Source of the DNA: Streptomyces hawaiiensis
GTDB lineage: Bacteria; Actinomycetota; Actinomycetes; Streptomycetales; Streptomycetaceae
Assembly: GCF_004803895.1 (NCBI RefSeq)
Contig: NZ_CP021978.1
Span: 6,200,001 to 6,264,000, forward strand
DNA length: 64,000 bases
Reading direction: 5' to 3'
This document shows positions 1 to 9,700 of this stretch, piece by piece (the stretch's first letter is position 1; each line of letters starts with the position of its first letter). Both the position numbers and the translations under genes were made by a program. The notes under the pieces are model-generated. The model ran no database searches, was not told where the DNA came from, and saw only the letters and a program-made list of their open reading frames with translations.

Positions 1-91
1 GCAGCTCAGGGGCCCGGTCCCCTCCCTCTTCCGGTGAACACCGCCCCGGGGTCTACGCTGCGTGCCACGTCCGGCAGCTCAGGGAGGCGTG

Positions 92-1816
92 GTGGCGCAG
101 GTGCCGCAGACATTCTTCGATGCTCTCGCGGTGCGCACCTGGTGCGGTCTCGCGCTCGGCACACTGGGGCGGGCGCGTGAGGAAATCGACGCGATCAACG
201 TCTATCCGGTCGCGGACGGGGACACCGGCACGAATCTGTATCTGACCGTGGAGTCGGCCGTCGCGGCCGTCGAGGCGGTCTTCGCCGGGCACGCGGCCGG
301 GTCCGGCCCGGACGGGCCGACGCTCGCCGACGCCGCGCGGGCGATGGCGCACGGGGCGCTCATCGGCGCCCGCGGGAACTCCGGGACGATCCTCGCCCAG
401 CTGCTGCGCGGCATGGCCCAGGTACTGGCCGACGACGACACCGCCCAGGCCGACGGCCGGGGCCTGCGGCTCGCCCTGCGGCACGCGGCCGACTCCGCCC
501 GCCGGGCCGTCGCCCACCCCGTCGAGGGCACCGTCCTCACGGTCGCCTCGGCCGCCGCCGACGCCGCGGACGGAGCGGAGGGCGACTGCGGGGCCGTGGC
601 CCGGGCGGCCTACGACGGAGCCCGCACGGCCCTCGCCGCGACCCCGGGCCAGCTGCCCGTCCTGGAACGCGCCGGGGTGGTCGACGCCGGCGGACGAGGG
701 CTGGTCGCGGTGCTCGGGGCGCTGGTGGAGACGTTCACGGGGGAGAGGACACGGGAGGGGGTGGCCGGCAGCGCGTGCACCGGCCCCTCCGGGGGCCCCC
801 GCGCGCGCGTGGGCCCCGCGGCAGGCCCCGTGCCGGTCGACGGCGTCCTGGACGAGTGCGCCGACAGCGCCGCCGCCGTGCCGGACCAGGACGGGCCGGC
901 CTTCGAGGTGATCTACCTCCTGGAGGCCGAGGACCGGGCCGTGGAGCGGCTGCGGGAGCGGCTCGACGCCCTCGGGGACTCCCTCGTGGTGGTCGGCGGC
1001 GACGGGCTGTGGAACGTCCACGTCCATGTGGACGACGCGGGCGCCGCCGTCGAGGCCGGCATCGAGGCCGGGCGGCCCCACCGGATCCGCATCACGCACT
1101 TCGGCGCTGACGACGTCCACGCCACCGGAGCCGAGCGACCGCCCCGGGAACGCGCCCAGCGGGCCGTCGTGGCCGTCGTGCCCGGCGAGGGCCTGGCCGG
1201 GCTGTACACCGAGGCCGGCGCGACGACCGTGCTCGCACGCCCCGGGGAGCCGCCCGCGAGCGGCGAGCTCGTCCAGGCCGTACGGCGGGCCCACGCGCGC
1301 GAGGTCGTGCTGCTGCCCAACGACGCCGACCTGCGCCACACCGCCGCGGCCGCCGCCGAGCAGGTCCGCACGGAGGGCATCCGCGTGGCCCTGATCCCGA
1401 CCCGCTCGGCGGTCCAGGGCATCGCGGCACTGGCCGTGCACGAGCCGGATCGCCGTTTCGACGAGGACGTCGTGTCCATGACCTCTGCCGCCGGGGCCAC
1501 CCGCTACGCCGAGGTCGCCGTCGCCGAACGCCAGTCCTGGACCATGGCCGGCATCTGCCAGGCCGGCGACGTCCTGGGACTGATCGACGGGGACGTGGCC
1601 GTGATCGGCTCGGACATCGCGGTGACCGCCGAGACCGTTCTGGACCGCATGCTCTCGGCCGGGGGCGAGATGGTCACCCTGGTCCTCGGCGACGACGTCC
1701 CCGACACCGTCGCCGAGCATCTGGAGGGCCGGGTCCGCGAGGGATACCTCGCCGTCGACACGGTCGTGTACCGGGGCGGACGGCAGGGGGCCCTGCTCCT
1801 CATCGGCGTGGAGTAG
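92..1816 (+). CDS. DAK/DegV-type kinase, FakA (YloV)-like
   Basis: Predicted fatty-acid kinase subunit: in the FakA family the DhaL-type domain phosphorylates fatty acids presented by a FakB (DegV) partner in the cytoplasm. The DhaL nucleotide/Mg site is visible as INVYPVADGDTGTN near residues 30-45; the second half matches the family's DegV-like C-terminal part. About 574 aa, normal for the family. I chose the second of two adjacent GTG codons (89 and 92) because AGGGAGG ends four bases before it. The gene sits next to recG, as in many Gram-positive genomes. No FakB gene is visible in the window, so the substrate assignment is from family knowledge only. Confidence 0.88.
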   Translation: MAQVPQTFFDALAVRTWCGLALGTLGRAREEIDAINVYPVADGDTGTNLYLTVESAVAAVEAVFAGHAAGSGPDGPTLADAARAMAHGALIGARGNSGTILAQLLRGMAQVLADDDTAQADGRGLRLALRHAADSARRAVAHPVEGTVLTVASAAADAADGAEGDCGAVARAAYDGARTALAATPGQLPVLERAGVVDAGGRGLVAVLGALVETFTGERTREGVAGSACTGPSGGPRARVGPAAGPVPVDGVLDECADSAAAVPDQDGPAFEVIYLLEAEDRAVERLRERLDALGDSLVVVGGDGLWNVHVHVDDAGAAVEAGIEAGRPHRIRITHFGADDVHATGAERPPRERAQRAVVAVVPGEGLAGLYTEAGATTVLARPGEPPASGELVQAVRRAHAREVVLLPNDADLRHTAAAAAEQVRTEGIRVALIPTRSAVQGIAALAVHEPDRRFDEDVVSMTSAAGATRYAEVAVAERQSWTMAGICQAGDVLGLIDGDVAVIGSDIAVTAETVLDRMLSAGGEMVTLVLGDDVPDTVAEHLEGRVREGYLAVDTVVYRGGRQGALLLIGVE

Positions 1817-1825
1817 GGCCGGGCC

Positions 1826-4774
1826 TCAGTCCCGCCGCTCCGTCAGGAGCTGCAACAGCTGCTGCGCCTCCGCCCGGCGGGCCCGCACCGTCTCGCCCTC
1901 ACCGTCCCCGTGACCCGTCTCCGCGCCGGCGTGTCCGTCGTACGCCGCCAGCACCGCACGCGCGCGTGCCACCGCGTCGGCGGGCCGGCCCAGGTCCGCC
2001 TCCAGCCGGCCCGCGGCGAGTTCCGCGCCGGTGCGGCTGTGCAGGGCGCCGTCCCCGAGGGAGGCGAACACCGTGGCCGAACGCACCACTTGGGCCAGTG
2101 CCTCCTCGAACACCTCGGCGACCGAGGCGGCTTCGGCGTCCTCCGGGGCGGAGCGGGCCAGCAGGTCACCGAACTGCTGGTGGGTCTGGCCGAGTTCGGC
2201 GACGAGCTGTTGCCGGGACTCCTCGTCGGACGCTGCCTCCAGCGCCGCCTCGCACTCCCGCACCGCGTCCGCCATCAGGCCGCGTGCCTCTCCCAGCCCG
2301 TCCTCCGCGCGGAGCGCCAGCCAGGCGCGGGCGCGCAGGGAGCGGATCAGGCCGTGGACGTTGCCGAGTTCGCGCCACAGGTCGCCCGCGCGTGCGTAGG
2401 CCCGGTCCGCCTCGGCGGGCAGTCCGGCCTGCCCGAGGGACTCGCCGGCCAGGTGGGCGAGGGTCGCGTGGTCGTGCTGCTCGGGCCAGTGCCGGGCGAT
2501 CTCGGCGGCCCGCAGGCGCCGTTCGGCGGCCGCGCGGTGCTCGCCCAGCTCGCTCAGGCAGTCGCCGAGCCACCACTGCGTCTGCACCACCGCTCCGTCG
2601 CCGTGCGTCTCGGCGGTCAGGTCGGGCAGCGCCGACTCCAGCACCTCCGCGGCCTCGGCCCACCGCCCCTGCCGCAGCAGGAACCCGCCGAGCTGCTGTC
2701 GCGCCCAGGCACCCAGCGTCGCCGACTCGCCCGCCTCGTCCGCCCAGTGGGCGGCCTCCAGGGCGTGCCGGGCGGCCTCCGCGGCCTCGCCCCGGCCGCC
2801 GACGACCTCGGCGAGCTGAAGGTGCAGCTGGGCCCGTCCGGGCGCCTCCAGCTGCGATCCACCGTGCTCCAGGGCCGCCCGCAGCGCCCGTTCCGCCTCC
2901 GCCATGTCGCCGAGGTGGTGGGCCAGGGAGGCCAGCCGGGCCTCGTACTCCACCGCGAACCAGGGCAGCCCCGCCGCGACGAACGCCGCCGCGCCCCGTG
3001 CGAACAGCTCCGCGGCCGTCCCCAGATCCCCGGCCAGCCCCGCCAGCTCCCCGAGCATCGCCTGAGCCTCGGCGACCCGCGCGGTCAGCCGTACGTCCTT
3101 CCCGGTCCGGCCGTCGACGAGCGCGAGGACCTCCCGGACGGCGGCCTCGGCCTCGGCGAGAGCAGCCGCGTCGCCCTCGGCGCCATGCGCCCGGCGCGTC
3201 AGGATCCGCGCCCGGCTCATCACGACGGACGCCGTCTGCCGTATCCCGGTGCCGTCCGCGGCGTACAGCGCGAGGATCTCGTCGTACGGGCCGGTCACCG
3301 CCGCGACGGCGCCGTCCACGTCGCCGGCGAGCGCGCGGACGTACGCCCCACGCGCGCGTGCCGCCAGGGCCTCGCCCGGGTCGCCCGCCTCCGTGTAGAG
3401 GCCGGCGGCCCGTTCGAAGAGCTCGGTGCCCTCGGGGCCGAGGGACATCGCCTCGTGGTCGGCCATCTCGGCGCGGTCGCGCGGATCCAGCTCGGCGCCC
3501 TTTGCGGCCTCGGCGGCCACCGCCCACGCCTCCACGGCGCCCGGCATCAGGGCGTCCGACAGCCGCCGCGCCTCGTCCAGCAGGGCGGGCAGGTCCGGCT
3601 GCCCGGTGCCGGAGGCCTTCGAGGCCACGACCGCCGGGGGAGCGGACGGCGGCACCGGCCGTACCGACCGCACCCCCAGCGGCAGCCGCTCCGCGAGCGG
3701 TTGCCGCGCCATACGCGCGCGTGCCCGCTCGCCCACATGCGTCGTGCCGTTGCGTTCGTCGAAGCGCGCCGCCAGGGCGAGGGCCTCCCCGCGCGCGTGC
3801 GTGGCGAGTTCGCGGGCGGTCCACTCCCGGCCGGCCGGGCCCGGCACCTGCCGGTCGCCCAGTCCGAGCCCGGTCAGGCGGTCCATGAGCAGGGCCACCA
3901 CGCTCATGAAGTCCAGCTTGCTCTGCGGATGCCCGTCGTCCGTGAAGTACGCCGGCCGCTCCGCGAGCAGCTCCAGGCCCCGCGCCTCGTTGCCGGTGAG
4001 CGCGCAGAACTCCACGTGCTCCGCGTACGCGCCACGCATGCTCTCCATCGCCCGGACGAGCCGCAATCCCCGCAGATGGCTGGACCGGGCTTCTTCCTCG
4101 CGCCCCAGCCGCAGCAGTGGCACCAAGGAGGACGCGAGGGCCGTGTGCGGCTCGTGAGCGCAGGCGTACTCACCCTCCAGCACCGGCCGCCACAGCTCCA
4201 GCGCCTGCGCGTCCCGGCCCTGCTCCGCCTGCCACCAGCCCTGCCCGTGCAGCTCGCAGGCGTGGCAGTCGGCCATGGTGTCCCGGTCGGCGGCCAGCCA
4301 CGCGGCGTACGCCCGCTCGGCCCGCGTCACGTCCCCGACATGCGCGGCCACACTGTGCTCGGCGCTGCGCACGGCCCGCTCGGAGTGCCCGGCGAGCCGG
4401 TAACGGTGCTCCATCTCGCCGAGCCACTTCTCGATCGAGGCGAGCGGGATGTGCGGCTGGTCGAGCATGCCCGCCGAGACCCATTTGAAGACCCAGTGCA
4501 GCGAGTGCGTCTCGTACGCGTCGAAGTCCTCGGGCCGCTCGTCCCACATGCGCAGCAGGCGCGCGAAGGGAACGAACATCTTCCCCTTCTCCGAGCTGTA
4601 GTTGTAGACCTTCAGCTGGTGGCCGAGCGCCTCGATCACGGCGAGCGGAACGTCCAGCTTCTCGGCCGCCGTCAGCAGCTCCTCCGCGCGCGCGTTGCGG
4701 GCCGGCCCCTCCGGCTGCCCGGAGTTCTCCGCCATCGCCTCGCGCAGGGCGTCGAAGTCCGTGATCTCCCTCAT
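1826..4774 (-). CDS. Large TPR-repeat protein coupled to HSP90 homologue
   Basis: A 982-aa Ala/Glu/Leu/Arg-rich helical protein with many degenerate tetratricopeptide repeats (for example around residues 500-900, with repeated A-x-A-L-x-x-A patterns). No signal peptide or membrane segment, so probably cytoplasmic. Its ATG overlaps the stop codon of the upstream HSP90 gene in an ATGA junction (4771-4774), implying translational coupling and a joint role. TPR proteins are classical HSP90 partners in eukaryotes; whether this one binds the bacterial HSP90 is inference. An in-frame extension further upstream lies inside the HSP90 gene and is not needed. Confidence 0.85.
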   Translation of the reverse strand: MREITDFDALREAMAENSGQPEGPARNARAEELLTAAEKLDVPLAVIEALGHQLKVYNYSSEKGKMFVPFARLLRMWDERPEDFDAYETHSLHWVFKWVSAGMLDQPHIPLASIEKWLGEMEHRYRLAGHSERAVRSAEHSVAAHVGDVTRAERAYAAWLAADRDTMADCHACELHGQGWWQAEQGRDAQALELWRPVLEGEYACAHEPHTALASSLVPLLRLGREEEARSSHLRGLRLVRAMESMRGAYAEHVEFCALTGNEARGLELLAERPAYFTDDGHPQSKLDFMSVVALLMDRLTGLGLGDRQVPGPAGREWTARELATHARGEALALAARFDERNGTTHVGERARARMARQPLAERLPLGVRSVRPVPPSAPPAVVASKASGTGQPDLPALLDEARRLSDALMPGAVEAWAVAAEAAKGAELDPRDRAEMADHEAMSLGPEGTELFERAAGLYTEAGDPGEALAARARGAYVRALAGDVDGAVAAVTGPYDEILALYAADGTGIRQTASVVMSRARILTRRAHGAEGDAAALAEAEAAVREVLALVDGRTGKDVRLTARVAEAQAMLGELAGLAGDLGTAAELFARGAAAFVAAGLPWFAVEYEARLASLAHHLGDMAEAERALRAALEHGGSQLEAPGRAQLHLQLAEVVGGRGEAAEAARHALEAAHWADEAGESATLGAWARQQLGGFLLRQGRWAEAAEVLESALPDLTAETHGDGAVVQTQWWLGDCLSELGEHRAAAERRLRAAEIARHWPEQHDHATLAHLAGESLGQAGLPAEADRAYARAGDLWRELGNVHGLIRSLRARAWLALRAEDGLGEARGLMADAVRECEAALEAASDEESRQQLVAELGQTHQQFGDLLARSAPEDAEAASVAEVFEEALAQVVRSATVFASLGDGALHSRTGAELAAGRLEADLGRPADAVARARAVLAAYDGHAGAETGHGDGEGETVRARRAEAQQLLQLLTERRD

Positions 4775-6609
4775 GCCTGACCGTCCTCGCTGTGCGTGGC
4801 CCACTCCAGGAGGCCGATGAACGCGCGGTTGAGCAGCGCGGAGTCGGCGGGCCTGAGCGGGCGCTGCGCCATCAGCAGGGCCTGCCCGTACAGCGACTCC
4901 GTCGCGGTGCCGATCAGCTCCGGGTCGGGCAGCGAGCTGATCCGCCGGACCAGTGGGTTGAGGTGGTTGAGCACCAGACGCGCGCGGGGAGCACTGCCCC
5001 GCAGGGAGCCAAGGATCCCCGCCCACAGATCGTCGGCCTGTGCCTCCGCGTCCGCCCGGGCCCGCTCGTGCCGGACGTCCCGGTCGTCGAGGTGCAGCGC
5101 GGGCACGGAGAGCGGGTGGAAGGCCCGCAGCACGACGTCACAGCCCAGCGGGTCGAGCCGGGCCCGAGCGGCCGCCAGGAAACCGGACAGGGCCAGCTCC
5201 TCGGCGGGGTCGACGGCGTCCAGATGCGCGGTCACCGTCTCCGCATCCAGCTCGGCGACCACGGTCCCCGGGCGTACCGAGGGCAGCGCCTCCACCAGCT
5301 CGCTGTCATACGTGTAGCCGCCGTTGATCACGCCGATGCCCTGTGCGGACGCGATCGGTGCGACCTGCCGGTACTCCTCGACGGTCCGCGTGAAGTGCAC
5401 CACCGGGTGCCGCTGCGCGAACTCCTCCAGGGACAGCCGCCCGTCGGTCGTCTCGAACGGCAGCCACGGCAGCATCGTGCGCAGCATCTCCCGGTCGTGC
5501 CGGGCCAGGGACTTCACGCCCAGGTGGTGCACCGACAGGAACGCCGCCAGCCGCTCCGGATCACCGGCCGCCATGCCCGTCAGCCAGGCCCGGATCCGCT
5601 CCCCCAGCGCCTCCCGCACACCGGCCAGCGTCTCGTCCTCGTACAGCGACTCGCGCGACGCCGTGGGCCGCAGACTGTCCGTGTCGAGCACGCACCGCAC
5701 GAAGAACGCCCAGTCGGGCAGCAGCTGTTCGGCCCGCTCGGTCAGCAGCATGCCCTTCAGGTGCACCCGGTGACCCGCGCGCTGGGCCGGGCTCACCGCC
5801 GACGGCAGCACATACGCCACCCCGCGGATGCCGGCCAGCGGCACGGACAGGTCGATCGTGTCCAGCGGGGTGAAGCCGAACAGGTCGTGGCAGTGCCGGG
5901 CGAGGGCGACACGGCGGGCCGCCGGGCCCGGATACGGACGGTCCCAGGGCGCCGGAAGGTCGGTGACCGCCTCGTCGCCGACCCGGACGTCGTACGGCAG
6001 CAGCGACCCGAAATCCCGGGCCAACGCCTCGACCCGCTCGGGCGAGAGCCACTCCGCGACCCCCGCCCGGGCCACCAGATGCACGGTGGTGCCCGGTTCG
6101 GGCCGCTCGGCGTCCGGCAGCTCTCGCACGGTGTACGAACCGTCGTCGGACGCCGTCCACTCCACCGGCGGCGCCCCGGGCGTACGGGCACTGCGGCTGA
6201 CCACCCGGATCCGCTCGGCGACGACGAAGCAGGCCAGCAGTCCGATGCCGAACTGCCCGAGGAAGTCGGACCGGGCCTCCTCGAGCCCCTCGGCGCGCTT
6301 CGAACTGCGCCCGATGGTGGCCAGCAGGCTGTGCACGTCCGCCTCGGTGAGTCCCACGCCGGTGTCCTCGACCCGCAAGGCACCGCCCTCCGCATGGATC
6401 CGCACCCGGGCGGGGGCGCCGGGCTCGTCCGCACGTCTGGCTGTGATGGCGTCCACGGCGTTCTGCAGCAGCTCGCGCAGATACACCCTGGGACTGGAGT
6501 AGAGGTGGTGGGAGAGCAGGTCCACCAGACCACGCAGGTCGACCTGGAACGTATGAGGTGGCGGGGGCGAAGGGGAGGGCTGGGATGCCTGTGAGGTCTG
6601 GGAGTCCAT
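4771..6609 (-). CDS. HSP90-family (HtpG-like) chaperone
   Basis: ATP-dependent chaperone of the GHKL/HSP90 family, 612 aa. The N-terminal ATP site is clear: RELLQNAVDAI near residue 45 (catalytic Glu and Mg-binding Asn), VEDTGVGL (DxGxG) near 80, and GQFGIGLLACFV (GxxGxG) near 115. Middle and C-terminal dimerisation domains follow; there is no C-terminal MEEVD. I prefer the ATG at 6609 over the GTG two codons upstream, but no strong ribosome site distinguishes them. It forms an operon with the overlapping TPR gene and lies head-to-head with recG. It is shorter and more divergent than E. coli HtpG, so I leave the symbol blank. Confidence 0.9.
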   Translation of the reverse strand: MDSQTSQASQPSPSPPPPHTFQVDLRGLVDLLSHHLYSSPRVYLRELLQNAVDAITARRADEPGAPARVRIHAEGGALRVEDTGVGLTEADVHSLLATIGRSSKRAEGLEEARSDFLGQFGIGLLACFVVAERIRVVSRSARTPGAPPVEWTASDDGSYTVRELPDAERPEPGTTVHLVARAGVAEWLSPERVEALARDFGSLLPYDVRVGDEAVTDLPAPWDRPYPGPAARRVALARHCHDLFGFTPLDTIDLSVPLAGIRGVAYVLPSAVSPAQRAGHRVHLKGMLLTERAEQLLPDWAFFVRCVLDTDSLRPTASRESLYEDETLAGVREALGERIRAWLTGMAAGDPERLAAFLSVHHLGVKSLARHDREMLRTMLPWLPFETTDGRLSLEEFAQRHPVVHFTRTVEEYRQVAPIASAQGIGVINGGYTYDSELVEALPSVRPGTVVAELDAETVTAHLDAVDPAEELALSGFLAAARARLDPLGCDVVLRAFHPLSVPALHLDDRDVRHERARADAEAQADDLWAGILGSLRGSAPRARLVLNHLNPLVRRISSLPDPELIGTATESLYGQALLMAQRPLRPADSALLNRAFIGLLEWATHSEDGQA

Positions 6610-6796
6610 CTTCACGGCGCCGGTGGGGGACTCGCGACGGCGCGGGGTCGGGCGGTCCCGGTGGGGCGGTGACCGCGAAAGAGGGCCGGGAGCGCGTCAT
6701 CCTAAGGCCCGAACCAGCCGCCTGACCAGGGGCTTCCGGGATCTTTACGGCGGCCCGGCCGCGGCCTGGGAGCCATTGTCAGTGGCGTGGTGTGCA

Positions 6797-9700
6797 ATGG
6801 ATCTCGTGCCCGCACTGGAAGAACCCCTGCGCCAACCGCTGAAGTCGGTGCTCGGCCCCGCCACCGCGAAGGTGATGGCCGAGCATCTCGGCCTGCTCAC
6901 CGTCGGCGACCTCCTCCACCACTACCCGCGCAGATACGAGGAGCGCGGCCAGCTCACCCACCTCGCCGACCTCCCCATGGACGAGCACGTCACGGTGGTC
7001 GCCCAGGTCGCGGACGCCCGCCTGCACTCGTTCGCCTCCGCCAAGGCCCCGCGCGGCAAGGGCCAGCGCCTGGAGGTCACGATCACGGACGGCAGCGGCC
7101 GGCTCCAACTGGTCTTCTTCGGCGCAGGCGTCCACAAGCCCCACAAGGAACTTCTGCCGGGCACACGCGCGATGTTCGCGGGCAAGGTCTCCGTCTTCAA
7201 CCGCCGCCTCCAACTCGCGCATCCGGCCTACGAGTTGCTGCGCGGCGACCCGGAGGAGTCCGTCGAGACCTGGGCGGGCGCCCTGATCCCGATCTACCCC
7301 GCCACCGCCAAGCTGGAGTCCTGGAAGATCGGCAAGGCGATCCAGACGGTCCTGCCCACGGCCCAGGAGGCCGTCGACCCGCTCCCGGACGGCCTGCGCC
7401 TGGGCCGCGGCCTGGTCCCGCTCCCCGAAGCCCTCCTCAAGATCCACCGCCCGCACACCAAGGCGGACATCGAGGACGCCCGCTCCCGCCTCAAGTGGGA
7501 CGAGGCCTTCGTCCTCCAGGTGGCCCTGGCCCGCCGCCGCCACGCTGACGCCCAACTCCCCGCCGTCCCCCGCAAACCCGCCCCCGACGGGCTCCTCACC
7601 GCCTTCGACGCCCGCCTCCCCTTCACGCTCACCGACGGCCAGCAGCGCGTCTCCCGGGAGATCTTCGACGACCTGGCCACCGACCACCCGATGCACCGGC
7701 TGCTGCAAGGGGAGGTGGGATCGGGCAAGGCCCAGCCCCTCGACTCGCTGGTCCTCACCCCCACAGGCTTTCGCCGCATGGGCGATCTGCGGGTCGGTCA
7801 GGAGGTGGTGGTGCCGGAGGGGGAGATCGCGCTGATCGACGGTGTCTTCCCGCAGGGAGAGCGCGACGTGTGGCGCCTCGTCCTGTCCGACGGGAGTTCC
7901 GTCGAGTGCGATGACGAGCACCTCTGGATCGTCGGTACCGGTCGCGGGTGGCACCGCGGCCAGGCACCCGAGGTCAGGACGACGCGGGAGATCCGTCTCG
8001 ACACCCTCAAGGCCGACGGTTCCCCGAAGTGGTACATCCCTGCGGCCAGGCCGGTCGATCTGGGCGGCGACGCCGGACTGCCCCTCGACCCGTACCTGCT
8101 CGGTGCGCTGCTGGGAGACGGCTCGTTCCGGCACGACCTCCGGCTCTCCACCATCGACGAGGAGATCCATGACGCGGTGGCAGCGGCAGTGGCGCCCTAC
8201 TGCCGGCTGGTACCGGTGACGGGAGGAGGACGCCACCACACGATCCAGCTCGTGGAGCGGACCGGAGGTGTGCGGAACCCCGTCATCCAGGCTCTGCGTG
8301 GACTGGGCCTGTGGGGAGCGGCGTCCCACGCCACATTCGTCCCGGACGATTTCAAGAACGCGTCGATCAAGGACCGTCTCGCCCTGCTGCAAGGGCTCAT
8401 GGACACGGACGGCACGGTCCACACCGACGACAGGGGCATCTCCCTGCGCTCTGCTTCACACCGGCTCGCGGAGGACGTCGCCTGGCTCGTACGTTCGCTC
8501 GGCGGGCGCGCACGGGTGCTCCCGGAGCAGGCCGCCTACACCGTGTCCGTGGCCCTGCCTGACGAGTACGCCCCGTTCCGGCTCACCCGCAAGGCCGAGC
8601 GCCTCCGTTCGCGGCCGAAGGACAACACGTTCCGACGTGGCATCCGGGCCGTGGAGTACGTGGGCCGCAAGCCCGTGCAGTGCATCAGCGTGGCCCACCC
8701 GAGCCGTGCGTATGTCACGGACAACTTCACGGTCACCCACAACACCATGGTCGCCCTGCGCGCCATGCTCGCCACCGTCGATGCCGGGGGCCAGGCCGCC
8801 ATGCTCGCGCCCACCGAAGTGCTCGCGCAGCAGCACCACCGGTCCATCGTCGAGATGATGGGCGAGCTGGCCGAGGGCGGCATGCTGGGCGGGGCCGAGC
8901 AGGCCACCAAGGTGGTGCTGCTCACCGGTTCCATGGGGACGGCCGCCCGGCGCCACGCCCTGCTCGACCTCACCACCGGCGAAGCCGGCATCGTCATCGG
9001 CACGCACGCGCTGATCGAGGACAAGGTGCAGTTCCACGACCTGGGCCTGGTCGTGGTCGACGAACAGCACCGCTTCGGCGTCGAGCAGCGCGACGCCCTG
9101 CGCGGCAAGGGCAAACAGCCCCCGCACCTGCTGGTCATGACGGCCACACCCATCCCGCGCACGGTCGCCATGACCGTCTTCGGCGACCTGGAGACCTCCG
9201 TCCTCGACCAGCTGCCGGCCGGCCGCTCGCCGATCGCCAGCCATGTGGTCCCGGCCGCCGACAAGCCCCACTTCCTGTCCCGCGCGTGGGAAAGGGTCCG
9301 CGAGGAGGTGGAGAACGGCCACCAGGCGTACGTCGTCTGCCCCCGCATCGGTGACGAGGAGGACGATGCCAAGAAGTCCGGCAAGAAGAAGCCGCCGGAG
9401 TCCCCGGAGGACGCCGCGGAGAAGCGCCCGCCCCTCGCCGTCCTCGACGTCGCCGAGCACCTGTCCAAGGGCCCCCTCCAGGGCCTGCGGGTCGAAGTCC
9501 TGCACGGCAGGATGCACCCCGACGACAAGGACGCAGCCATGCGCCGCTTCGCCGCCGGCGACACCGACGTCCTGGTCGCCACGACGGTCATCGAGGTCGG
9601 CGTCAACGTCCCCAACGCCACCGCCATGGTGATCATGGACGCCGACCGTTTCGGCGTCTCCCAGCTCCACCAGCTGCGCGGCCGCGTCGGCCGTGGCTCG

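Noticed and set aside
1910-4780. Long plus-strand open frame opposite the TPR gene
   Set aside because: Antisense shadow caused by high GC; the minus-strand frame has TPR repeats, proper codon bias and the ATGA coupling.
7730-8743. Group I/II intron or frameshift in recG
   Set aside because: The insertion is in frame, protein-like, with intein blocks and LAGLIDADG motifs; RNA intron structure is not needed.
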